Source: Gammaproteobacteria bacterium
Lineage (GTDB): Bacteria > Pseudomonadota > Gammaproteobacteria > DSM-19610
NCBI GenBank assembly: GCA_026197075.1
Contig: JAPHQV010000010.1
Coordinates: 53,404-117,403 of the forward strand
Reading direction: 5' to 3'
DNA length: 64,000 nt
Both the position numbers and the translations under genes were made by a program. Below the pieces are notes generated by a model that searched no databases, was not told the origin of the DNA, and saw only the letters and a program-made list of their open reading frames with translations. Each line of letters begins with the position of its first letter. The first letter of the stretch is position 1. Shown one piece after another: positions 34,950 through 43,000 of this stretch.

Positions 34950-37862
34950 ATGGCCAACCCCATTCATGACCCCGTGCTCAAGGCCGCCGACCAGGGCAGC
35001 CGCATCGAGACCCGCAACACCACCTGTTATATGTGCGCCTGCCGTTGCGGCATCCGCGTCACCCTGCGCGACGGCGAGGTGCGCTACATCCAGGGCAACC
35101 CGGATCACCCCCTGAACAAGGGCATCATCTGCGCCAAGGGCTCCTCCGGGATCATGAAGCAGTACTCGCCGGCGCGCCTGACCAAGCCGCTGCGCCGCAA
35201 GCAGGGCGCTGAGCGTGGCACCAACGAATTCGAGGAGATCTCCTGGGACGAGGCCTTCGCCATGCTGGAAGAGCGCCTGGCCCACATCCGCGCCACCGAC
35301 CCGCGCAAGTTCGCGCTGTTCACCGGCCGCGACCAGATGCAGGCCATGACCGGCCTGTTCGCCAAGAACTACGGTACGCCCAATTACGCCGCCCATGGCG
35401 GTTTCTGCTCGGTGAACATGGCCGCCGGCATGATCTACACCATCGGCGGCTCCTTCTGGGAGTTCGGCGGGCCCGATTTGGACCGCGCTAAGCTGTTCGT
35501 CATGATCGGCACCGCCGAGGATCATCATTCCAACCCGCTGAAGATGGAGCTGTCCAAGTTCAAGCGCCATGGCGGCAAGTTCATTTCCATCAACCCGGTG
35601 CGCACCGGCTACTCGGCCATCGCCGACGAGTGGATTCCCATCAAGCCCGGCACCGACGGCGCCCTGTTCCTGGCCCTGATCCACGAGATCATCAAGACCG
35701 GCCTGTACGATCGCGACTTCCTGATCCAGTACTCCAATGCCGCCGAACTGGTGAACCTGGATACCAAGAGTTCCGAGGAAGGCATGTTCGTGCGCTTCGA
35801 GGTACCGGAGGAGGAAGGCTGCTTCGATCCCCAGAACAAGCTGTGGTGGGACCGGGACCTGAACAAGCCCATCTCCACCCATACGCCGGGCGCCGATCCG
35901 TACCTGCTGGGCGAATTCACCCTCGAGGACGGCACCCCGGTGAAACCGGCCTTCCAGCTGCTCACCGAGCGGGTGGAGGAATACACCCCCGAATGGGCCG
36001 AGAATATCACCGGCATCCCCGCCGCCACCATCCGCCGCCTGGCCCATGAGATGGGCATCACGGCGCGCGACGAGCGCATCGAACTGCCCATCGCCTGGAC
36101 CGACGTCTGGGGCAACGAACATGACACGGTCACCGGCAACCCGGTGGCCTTCCATGCCATGCGCGGCCTGGCGGCCCACTCCAACGGTTTCCACAGCATC
36201 CGTTCCCTGTCCATCCTGATGTCCATCCTGGGCACCATCGACCGGCCCGGCGGGTTCCGCCACAAGGCGCCCTTCCCGCGCCCCATCCCGCCCTGCGCCA
36301 AGACGCCCACCGGCCCGGAAGGCGTGCAGCCGAACACCCCCCTGGCGGGCATGCCGCTGGGCTGGCCCGCGGACCCGGATGACCTGTTCGTGGACGAGCA
36401 GGGCGAGCCGGTGCGTATCGACAAGGCCTTTTCCTGGGAACACCCGCTGGCGGTGCACGGCCTGATGCACAACGTCATCACCAACGCCTGGCGCGGCGAC
36501 CCCTACAAGATCGACACCCTGATGATCTTCATGGCGAACATGGCATGGAACTCGTCCATGAACACGGTGGACGTGCGCCAGATGCTCAACGACAAGGACG
36601 AGAACGGCGAATTCAAGATCCCCTTCCTGGTGGTGTGCGACGCCTTCCAGTCCGAGATGGTGGCCTTCGCCGACCTGGTACTGCCCGACACCACCTACCT
36701 GGAACGGCATGACGTCATGTCCATGCTCGACCGGCCCATTTCCGAATACGATGGCCCGGTGGATTCGGTGCGCGTCCCGGTGGTGCCGCCCAAGGGCGAG
36801 TGCAAGCCTTTCCAGGAGGTCCTCATCGAGCTGGGCACGCGCCTCAAGCTACCCGCCTTCACCCACGAGGACGGCAGCCGCAAGTTCCGCGACTACCCCG
36901 ACTTCGTCATCAACTACGAAACCGCCCCCGGTTCCGGCATCGGCTTCCTGGCCGGCTGGCGCGGCAAGGGCGGCGAGAAGTTCATGAAGGGCGAGCCCAA
37001 TCCGTCCCAGTGGGAAATGTACGAAAAGAACAACTGCGTGTTCCACTACGAACTGCCGCGTTCCTACCAATATATGCGTAACTGGAACGAGGGTTACCTG
37101 CGCTGGGCGCAGAACCACAGCCTGACCCGCTACGCCGAACCCATCAATATCCACATCTATTCGGAAGTGCTGCAGAAGTTCCGCCTCGCCGCCCAGGGCC
37201 GCACGCCCGGCGGGCGGGTGCCGCCGGAACGGCTGCGCAAGCGCGTCGACACCTATTTCGATCCGCTGCCCTTCTACTACGAGCCGCTGGAGGCCCAGTA
37301 CAGCGACAAGCACCGCTATCCGCTCAACGCACTGACCCAGCGACCCATGGCCATGTACCACTCCTGGGACTCGCAGAATGCCTGGCTGCGCCAGATCCAT
37401 ACCTATAACTACCTGTACGTGAATGCCCAGACCGCCCAGGCGGCCGGCATCGCCGATGGTGGCTGGATGTGGGCCGAATCCCAGTGGGGCAAGGTGCGCT
37501 GCCTGTGTCGCTATTCGCAGGCGGTGGAGCCAGGCACGGTCTGGACCTGGAACGCCATCGGCAAGGCCGCCGGCGCCTGGGGCCTGACCCCGCAGGCCAA
37601 CGAATCGCAACAGGGTTTCCTGCTCAACCACCTGATCTCGGAGGAACTGCCGGCTCACAGCGCCGGTGAGCACATTTCCAACTCCGACCCGGTGACGGGC
37701 CAGGCCGGCTGGTACGATGTGCGCGTGCGCATCTACCCGGCGGATGCCGAGGAACCGGAAGTGAGTTCGCCCCAGTTCGAACCGCTCCAGCAGGTACCGG
37801 GACAATCGAAGCGGCCCAGCTGGCTGGCCTGGTTCGCGGGCGGCAGGAAGGGGCATCGCTGA
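34950..37862 (+). CDS. soeA: Cytoplasmic sulfite dehydrogenase, molybdopterin subunit SoeA
   Basis: A 970-residue molybdopterin-bis-MGD oxidoreductase. The N-terminal 4Fe-4S site reads CYMCACRCG near residue 26-34, with the last cysteine in IICAKGSSG at about 61. There is no twin-arginine signal, so the enzyme is cytoplasmic, as in SoeABC, which oxidises sulfite to sulfate and passes electrons to the quinone pool. PSR/DMSO-type enzymes of similar architecture are exported. Neighbours SoeB and SoeC, plus sat and moaA, support the assignment. ATG is preceded by AGGAA. A half REP unit begins at the stop codon. Confidence 0.92.
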   Translation: MANPIHDPVLKAADQGSRIETRNTTCYMCACRCGIRVTLRDGEVRYIQGNPDHPLNKGIICAKGSSGIMKQYSPARLTKPLRRKQGAERGTNEFEEISWDEAFAMLEERLAHIRATDPRKFALFTGRDQMQAMTGLFAKNYGTPNYAAHGGFCSVNMAAGMIYTIGGSFWEFGGPDLDRAKLFVMIGTAEDHHSNPLKMELSKFKRHGGKFISINPVRTGYSAIADEWIPIKPGTDGALFLALIHEIIKTGLYDRDFLIQYSNAAELVNLDTKSSEEGMFVRFEVPEEEGCFDPQNKLWWDRDLNKPISTHTPGADPYLLGEFTLEDGTPVKPAFQLLTERVEEYTPEWAENITGIPAATIRRLAHEMGITARDERIELPIAWTDVWGNEHDTVTGNPVAFHAMRGLAAHSNGFHSIRSLSILMSILGTIDRPGGFRHKAPFPRPIPPCAKTPTGPEGVQPNTPLAGMPLGWPADPDDLFVDEQGEPVRIDKAFSWEHPLAVHGLMHNVITNAWRGDPYKIDTLMIFMANMAWNSSMNTVDVRQMLNDKDENGEFKIPFLVVCDAFQSEMVAFADLVLPDTTYLERHDVMSMLDRPISEYDGPVDSVRVPVVPPKGECKPFQEVLIELGTRLKLPAFTHEDGSRKFRDYPDFVINYETAPGSGIGFLAGWRGKGGEKFMKGEPNPSQWEMYEKNNCVFHYELPRSYQYMRNWNEGYLRWAQNHSLTRYAEPINIHIYSEVLQKFRLAAQGRTPGGRVPPERLRKRVDTYFDPLPFYYEPLEAQYSDKHRYPLNALTQRPMAMYHSWDSQNAWLRQIHTYNYLYVNAQTAQAAGIADGGWMWAESQWGKVRCLCRYSQAVEPGTVWTWNAIGKAAGAWGLTPQANESQQGFLLNHLISEELPAHSAGEHISNSDPVTGQAGWYDVRVRIYPADAEEPEVSSPQFEPLQQVPGQSKRPSWLAWFAGGRKGHR

Positions 37863-37875
37863 GGCCGCTCCTACA
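37861..37875. repeat. Half REP unit at the soeA stop codon
   Basis: GAGGCCGCTCCTACA is the right half of the REP unit found elsewhere in the window. It starts at the second base of the soeA TGA stop, within the soeA-soeB gap. Confidence 0.75.
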
Positions 37876-37940
37876 ATGAAATCGGGCAACCATTGAGGCT
37901 GGCGCGCAAGACCGCGTAGCCACGGATACTGGAACCACAC

Positions 37941-38672
37941 ATGACACAACTAGCACTCGTTATCGACCTCAACGTCTGCGTCGGCTGCCACGCCTGCGTG
38001 ACCAGCTGCAAGCAGTGGAACACCTCGGGACCCGCCGGCTACATGTCCGACGACAACCCCTATGACAAGGATCCCACCGGCACCTTCTTCAACCGGGTGC
38101 AGACCTTCGAGGTCGGCAACTACCCGAACACCGAGACGGTCCACTTCCCGAAGAGCTGCCTGCACTGCGAGGACCCGCCCTGCGTGCCCGTGTGCCCCAC
38201 GGGCGCCAGCTACAAGCGCGAGTCCGATGGCATCGTGCTGGTGGACTACGACAAATGCATCGGCTGCAAGTACTGCTCCTGGGCCTGCCCCTACGGCATG
38301 CGCGAGATCGACGAGCACCAGAAGGTAATGAAGAAGTGCACCCTGTGCGTGGACCGCATCTACGACACCAGCCTGCCGGAAGCCGAACGCAAGCCCGCCT
38401 GTGTGATGGCCTGTCCCACCAATGCGCGCCTGTTCGGGGACGTGCACGATCCGGAATCGGAGGTCTCGCTGGCCATACGCGAACGCGGCGGCTACCCGCT
38501 GATGCCCGAATGGGGCACCAAGCCGGCCAACCACTACCTGCCGCGGCGCAAGACCCGCATCACCATCCACGAGGATGAGCTGACTCGCGCGGACAACCCG
38601 CTGAAGAAAGAGCGCAAGCAGGCGCCGCACACCATCGAGGGTCCGACCCTCGACGACTCGACCATGTGGTAA
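37941..38672 (+). CDS. soeB: Sulfite dehydrogenase iron-sulfur subunit SoeB
   Basis: A 243-residue cytoplasmic ferredoxin-like subunit with four cysteine groups for four Fe-S clusters: CVGCHACVTSCK (about 13-24), CLHCEDPPCVPVCP, CIGCKYCSWACP, and CTLC paired with CVMACP. It carries electrons from SoeA to the membrane subunit SoeC. Size and spacing match SoeB/DmsB-type proteins. It lies 78 bases after soeA. Confidence 0.93.
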   Translation: MTQLALVIDLNVCVGCHACVTSCKQWNTSGPAGYMSDDNPYDKDPTGTFFNRVQTFEVGNYPNTETVHFPKSCLHCEDPPCVPVCPTGASYKRESDGIVLVDYDKCIGCKYCSWACPYGMREIDEHQKVMKKCTLCVDRIYDTSLPEAERKPACVMACPTNARLFGDVHDPESEVSLAIRERGGYPLMPEWGTKPANHYLPRRKTRITIHEDELTRADNPLKKERKQAPHTIEGPTLDDSTMW

Positions 38673-38729
38673 CGAACCCCGCCGGCCACCCCGATGTGGC
38701 CGGCGCCCGATTCAGATCAGGAGCTCAAC

Positions 38730-39710
38730 ATGCATCCGGCTTTTTCCGTCATCTTTCTTACCACCCTCAGCGGGGTCGGCCAGGGCCTGTTCCTGGCGCT
38801 GGTCACGGCCCAGTCCTATGCGGCAGTGGGCTTCATCGAACTCGAAAATCCGTCGGCCTTCTTCGGCATCGGCAGCCTGATCGCGCTGCTGTTCCTGGCC
38901 GCGGGGCTGTTCGCTTCCTTCTTCCACCTGGGTCACCCGGAGCGGGCCTGGCGCTCGATCGCCCGCTGGCGCACCTCCTGGCTGTCCCGCGAGGTCATCG
39001 TCCTGCCGCTGTTCATGGGCGTGGTGTTCATCTACGGCGTACTTCACTACTTCGGCTGGGATCCCAATGTGCTGGGTGTCAGCAACCCGCTGCAGGGCCA
39101 GCTCAGCCTGCTGGTGGGCCTGGTCGGCACGGTGATCTGTTTCGCCCTGTTCGTCTGCACCGCCATGATCTATGCCTGCATCAAGTTCCTGCAGGAATGG
39201 CACACGCCACTGACGGTGGCCAACTATATCCTGCTGGGCACAGCCTCCGGCTTCACCCTGGCTACCGCCTATGCGGCGATCCAGGCACCCCACCTGACCA
39301 CCCTGTACGCGGTCTGGGCCGTGATCATCACCCTGTCGGCCCTGGTGACCCGGGTCTGGTCGCTGCTGCGCAACCGGCGTATCCAGTACAAATCCAGCCT
39401 GCGTACCGCCGTGGGCATCTCCCACAGCAACATCGTGCAGAAATCCCAGGGCTTCATGGCCGGCTCCTTCAATACCCGCGAGTTCTTCCACGGCGCGCCC
39501 CGGCAGGTATTCCTGGCCATCAAGTGGGCCTTCCTGGTACTGGTGTTCCCGGTGCCCCTGCTGCTGCTCGCGGCGGGCATGGGCAGCTCCGCCGTGGCGG
39601 TATTGCTCGCCGCCTTCCTGGTGCAGTACGCCGGGTTGATCGCCGAGCGCTGGTTCTTCTTCGCCCAGGCGAACCACCCGCAGAACCTGTATTACCAGAC
39701 GGTTGGCTGA
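38730..39710 (+). CDS. soeC: Sulfite dehydrogenase membrane anchor SoeC
   Basis: A 326-residue integral membrane protein of the DmsC/SoeC type with eight predicted helices. It anchors SoeAB on the cytoplasmic face and delivers electrons to quinone. Segments such as FFHLGHPERAWRSIARWRTSWLSREV are characteristic of the DmsC family. ATG 38730 has AGGAG 7 bases upstream; a longer frame from 38694 lacks hydrophobic character. Third gene of soeABC. Confidence 0.93.
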   Translation: MHPAFSVIFLTTLSGVGQGLFLALVTAQSYAAVGFIELENPSAFFGIGSLIALLFLAAGLFASFFHLGHPERAWRSIARWRTSWLSREVIVLPLFMGVVFIYGVLHYFGWDPNVLGVSNPLQGQLSLLVGLVGTVICFALFVCTAMIYACIKFLQEWHTPLTVANYILLGTASGFTLATAYAAIQAPHLTTLYAVWAVIITLSALVTRVWSLLRNRRIQYKSSLRTAVGISHSNIVQKSQGFMAGSFNTREFFHGAPRQVFLAIKWAFLVLVFPVPLLLLAAGMGSSAVAVLLAAFLVQYAGLIAERWFFFAQANHPQNLYYQTVG

Positions 39711-39758
39711 GTGACATCTCGTATAGACAGCAACCGCCCAACCCTGTTTTTCGCCACG

Positions 39759-39786
39759 TTGATTACTCCGGGTGGGCGGTTATAGT
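39759..39786 (+). promoter_or_regulatory. Promoter-like pair immediately before moaA
   Basis: TTGATT (39759-39764), a 16-base spacer and TATAGT (39781-39786). The expected transcript start, about 7 bases downstream, coincides with the moaA ATG at 39793. The stem ACCGCCCA/TGGGCGGT (39733-39740 and 39773-39780) overlaps the spacer. Confidence 0.45.
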
Positions 39787-39792
39787 CTCTCC

Positions 39793-40776
39793 ATGAACAG
39801 GCAACTGGTCGACCCCTTTGGCAGAAGCATCGAGTACGTCCGCCTGTCGGTGACGGACCGCTGCGACCTGCGCTGCAATTACTGCATGCCCAAGGGCTTC
39901 CGGGACTTCGAGGAACCGGAACACTGGCTGCGCTTCGACGAGATCGAGCGCGTCATCGCCGCCTTCGCCCGCCTGGGCACGCGGCGCATCCGCCTCACCG
40001 GTGGTGAGCCGCTGGTGCGCAAGGGTCTGCCCGAACTGGCCAGCGCCCTGGCACGCCTGCCGGGCGTGGAGGACCTGTCACTGAGCACCAATGCCACGCG
40101 GCTCGCACGTCATGCGCGCGCCCTGCACCAGGCCGGTGTCAGCCGGCTCAATATCAGCCTCGACACCCTGCGCCCCGAACGCTTCAAGGCCATCACCGGC
40201 GGCAGGCTCGACAAGGTGCTCGACGGGATCCGCGCCGCCGGCGAGGCGGGCTTCGCACCCATCAAGCTCAACATGGTGGTGATGAAGGGCGTCAACGAAG
40301 ACGAGGCGGAGGACATGGTGCAGTTCTGCATCGACCATGGCCTCACCCTGCGCTTCATCGAGACCATGCCCATGGGCGACACCGGGCGCGACGCCACCGA
40401 CCAGTATGTGGACCTGCAGGAGTTGAAGGCCCGCCTGGGCCGGCGCTTCGAACTGATCCCCGGTGTCATGCCCGGCGGCGGCCCGGCCCGCTACGTACAG
40501 GTGGCCGGCACCGAGCTGCGCATCGGCTTCATCACGCCCATCTCCCAGCACTTCTGCGCCACCTGCAACCGGGTGCGCCTGAGCGTGGACGGCACCCTGT
40601 ACCTGTGCCTGGGACAGGAGGACAAACTCGAGTTGCGGCCCCTGCTGCGCGCCGGCATCTCCGATACGGAACTCGAGGAAGCCATTCGCGGCGCCATCGC
40701 CCGCAAGCCGGAGCGCCATGAATTCCGGGAAAAGCCCGAGCAGGTGCTGCGTTTCATGTCCATGACCGGCGGCTGA
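39793..40776 (+). CDS. moaA: GTP 3',8-cyclase (molybdenum cofactor biosynthesis protein A)
   Basis: MoaA is a radical-SAM enzyme that starts molybdopterin synthesis from GTP. The 327-residue protein has the radical-SAM cluster CDLRCNYC (C24, C28, C31), the GGEPLVRKG segment, the C-terminal cluster motif FCATCNRVRLSVDGTLYLCLG, and the C-terminal GG needed for activity. It is directly downstream of soeC, whose enzyme needs the cofactor. No Shine-Dalgarno is visible before ATG 39793; ATG 39772 is in frame but lies within the promoter-like element. Confidence 0.95.
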   Translation: MNRQLVDPFGRSIEYVRLSVTDRCDLRCNYCMPKGFRDFEEPEHWLRFDEIERVIAAFARLGTRRIRLTGGEPLVRKGLPELASALARLPGVEDLSLSTNATRLARHARALHQAGVSRLNISLDTLRPERFKAITGGRLDKVLDGIRAAGEAGFAPIKLNMVVMKGVNEDEAEDMVQFCIDHGLTLRFIETMPMGDTGRDATDQYVDLQELKARLGRRFELIPGVMPGGGPARYVQVAGTELRIGFITPISQHFCATCNRVRLSVDGTLYLCLGQEDKLELRPLLRAGISDTELEEAIRGAIARKPERHEFREKPEQVLRFMSMTGG

Positions 40777-40796
40777 ACCCCGTATCCCGAACAACG

Positions 40797-40825
40797 AAAA
40801 ACGGCGGCCATGGGCCGCCGTTTTT
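40797..40825. terminator. Bidirectional intrinsic terminator after moaA
   Basis: AAAAACGGCGGCC, ATG loop, GGCCGCCGTTTTT: a perfect 9-bp GC stem flanked by A5 and T5. It serves moaA on the plus strand and the convergent sorting-domain gene on the minus strand. Confidence 0.95.
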
Positions 40826-40844
40826 CATAACGACATGATGGAAC

Positions 40845-41522
40845 TCAGGCCTTGCGACGCCGCGCCACACCCACCAGACCCAGCAGGCCGGAGCCCAGCA
40901 GCCAGACGGCGGCGGGAACCGGGACCGGATTATTCACGAAGCTTTCACTGCCTCCGCTTTCAAAATTGATCACGTGCATCCCGATGCGCAGGCTTCCATC
41001 GGTCAACTCGGCGATTACGTCAGCGTAGGTCTGGGTACCCTGCAGGTCGAAGATGATCCCCAGCCATTCCCCAGGGTTGACGCCCCTCTTGGGCGCCGGA
41101 GGATCCGCATCCGCCAGAAAACCCGCCGTGACCTTGAATGAGGGGTTGATGTTGTTTCTACCGGGCAGATCCGGCGGATTGGCGCCCTGGCTAAAGTCCA
41201 CGTTCGGGTCGCCACCTATCCCATCGTCCTTGTCGATCAGGCCGGCAACGCCAAGCAGGGACCCGTCGTCAAAGTAGATCTCCGAGATCGTGGACTGATA
41301 CGAACCGGTGTTCGTGAAGGTGAACAGGACCTGGTCACCGCCATCAGTCCCGGTGCCGATGCCGTAGCTGGTGACCTCGGTTGCCAGCTGGGTTTCCCCG
41401 ATGCCACAGTCCACGGGGTTATCGTTGGTGATACAGAAAAAACTCAGCGTAACCGCCTGCGCGGCCAGCCCCCAGATCGCGAACAGCGTCGCGACTCCGG
41501 TAACCGCCAGCTGCCTGATCAT
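40845..41522 (-). CDS. VPxPA-CTERM (PEP-CTERM-like) sorted exported protein 1
   Basis: A 225-residue exported protein. A signal peptide (about 1-23, ending GLAAQA) is followed by a variable domain containing CITNDNPVDCG and Asp/Gly-rich stretches. The C-terminal sorting signal is VPVPAAVWLLGSGLLGL plus VGVARRRKA: motif, membrane helix, basic tail, the exosortase recognition format of the VPLPA subtype of PEP-CTERM. An exosortase is expected elsewhere. The molecular function of the mature part is unknown. GGGAGGAG precedes ATG 41522. Confidence 0.88.
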   Translation of the reverse strand: MIRQLAVTGVATLFAIWGLAAQAVTLSFFCITNDNPVDCGIGETQLATEVTSYGIGTGTDGGDQVLFTFTNTGSYQSTISEIYFDDGSLLGVAGLIDKDDGIGGDPNVDFSQGANPPDLPGRNNINPSFKVTAGFLADADPPAPKRGVNPGEWLGIIFDLQGTQTYADVIAELTDGSLRIGMHVINFESGGSESFVNNPVPVPAAVWLLGSGLLGLVGVARRRKA

Positions 41523-41849
41523 TGTGACTCCTCCCGTGTTCTTGTTTTCGTGCTTTTCTTGCTTTTAATCGGAATTCATGCAGCAAGCATGCCAGGGATT
41601 CATTGCATGTATATAACAGCAAGTTACAGTAAACAGAGGGGCCGCCCAACAAGGCAATCGTCAGAACATCCGACACCAGGCGCCCCGTTCCTGCGCTGGC
41701 GCATCCTTCGACAATCCCAAATGAAACAGTGGATTACCATGTAATCAGATGCCTGTGCCGGGCCACATCGTACTTGTAAGCCATTTCGACAGCCTGACAA
41801 GAAAAAAGCGGCCAAGGGCCGCTTTCATCGCTCCATCAATGGGATGGGA
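41523..41849. other. Intergenic region between the two sorting-domain genes, 327 bp
   Basis: It holds the terminator of the upstream minus-strand gene (41802-41825) and presumably the promoter of the 41522 gene. I see no open frame with a credible start and no other repeats. Confidence 0.55.
41802..41825 (-). terminator. Intrinsic terminator after sorting-domain gene 2
   Basis: On the minus strand AAAGCGGCC, CTT loop, GGCCGCTTTTTTC gives a 9-bp stem and T-tract 25 bases after the stop of the gene at 41850. Confidence 0.92.
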
Positions 41850-42650
41850 TCAGGCAACGCGACGCCGCGCCACCGCCACGAGACCCAGCAGTCCGGAACC
41901 CAGCAGCCAGACGGCGGCGGGAACCGGAACCTCGGAGATCGCAGTTACTTCCTGCTTCATGGAAATGGCCAGGGAGTACTCGCCCGCACCCAAGTCAGTG
42001 GAACTGGTAAAAGGAGTACCGGTAAAAGGAGTATCGCCAATACTGATGATCTGATCCCCAGGACCGATATTACGGTTCAGCGCCAAGGGGGCATAGTTCC
42101 ACACCTGGGTGCCATCCTGCGAAATCGAGATGGTCACGTCCATGCTGGCAAAGCCGTTGCCGCCGTAGGCGGAAGACAACACCCGCAGGTAGCTCAGCAC
42201 GTCGAAGCTGAAGCTCACGGTACCCGTGGTCGCGACATCCAAGAGTGCCGTCATGGAATTGGTGGCCAGCGCACTACCCATGCTGGTGCCGGTCACGTTG
42301 GTCTCCGCGATAGCATAGGCCTCGCCGGCTCCCCCCGTGATGTCGCTGCTGACAATTTGCGTATCACCGTAGGAAAAGTTCGACGCCGCGGGGCCGTGGC
42401 GGAAGAAATCGTTGTCGTAGGAGCAATTGATGCAAGCCGGAGCCGCGTCCATCAGCGCCCCGTTGGCGTCGACTTGACCATCATTGAGGGCCATGTTCTG
42501 CGAGAAGGTCCAGCCGGAGACCGTGCCCCCTTCCAGGTCGAAATTGGTGATACCCGTTACCGATACGGCATACACGGCCGCGGACGCGGTTCCCGGTACG
42601 ACTGCCGCCATTGCCAATGCAGCGGCGATTCCCTGTGCCAAACGGCGCAT
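41850..42650 (-). CDS. VPxPA-CTERM (PEP-CTERM-like) sorted exported protein 2
   Basis: A 266-residue exported protein. A signal peptide (about 1-24, ending GTASA) is followed by a Ser/Gly/Thr-rich beta domain and the same C-terminal sorting signal VPVPAAVWLLGSGLLGL with VAVARRRVA. The 25-residue tail is nearly identical to that of the neighbour at 40845 while the bodies share nothing obvious. Two cysteines occur as CINC. ATG 42650 has GGAGGAGA; the frame from 42698 has no exported character in its extra residues. Confidence 0.88.
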   Translation of the reverse strand: MRRLAQGIAAALAMAAVVPGTASAAVYAVSVTGITNFDLEGGTVSGWTFSQNMALNDGQVDANGALMDAAPACINCSYDNDFFRHGPAASNFSYGDTQIVSSDITGGAGEAYAIAETNVTGTSMGSALATNSMTALLDVATTGTVSFSFDVLSYLRVLSSAYGGNGFASMDVTISISQDGTQVWNYAPLALNRNIGPGDQIISIGDTPFTGTPFTSSTDLGAGEYSLAISMKQEVTAISEVPVPAAVWLLGSGLLGLVAVARRRVA

Positions 42651-43000
42651 GATTATTCTCCTCCGAGCTTGTTTGGTGTTTGCTGTTGCGCAAAACACCT
42701 TCGTTATACATGGCTATAAGCAAGAATCCGGCCATACTCCTATTTGATTGTTTTCAATAGGTTTTTTTCACCATGGGGCGAGCAGGCATCGTGCCACTGT
42801 AAGAATTAACGGCATCGCGCTCGCTGGGAAAAAGATAATATTTTTTTATTACAAGCAGTTAGACGATAACACCCCTCAAGATGGCTGTCAGGTTTGCCGA
42901 CAACCGGTGGCTCTGGCTTCTGAGCGAATCCCATGCACTCCTGTGGCGTACAGGTATACTGATGCGTTAATGGTCAGCAGTCAGCCGGGACGTTCTTGCA
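42651..43000. other. Divergent region between sorting-domain gene 2 and slt, 350 bp
   Basis: Contains a TTGAT-N4-TTCAA palindrome at 42744-42757 followed by a T-tract, and A/T-rich bases around 42830-42860. I see no gene with a credible start. Confidence 0.5.
42744..42757. promoter_or_regulatory. Possible Fnr/DNR-type site or weak hairpin
   Basis: TTGATTGTTTTCAA fits TTGAT-N4-ATCAA with one mismatch, and the flanks extend it to a longer palindrome (CTATT...AATAG) with a following T7. It lies about 90 bases upstream of the minus-strand sorting-domain gene. It may be a regulator site or a terminator-like hairpin; the A/T content makes chance likely. Confidence 0.3.

Noticed and set aside
37861..37940. 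Extra small gene between soeA and soeB
   Set aside because: Only a half REP unit and a short spacer; no open frame with RBS.
40078..40794. 238-codon minus-strand frame inside moaA
   Set aside because: Shadow frame; MoaA cluster motifs are intact on the plus strand.
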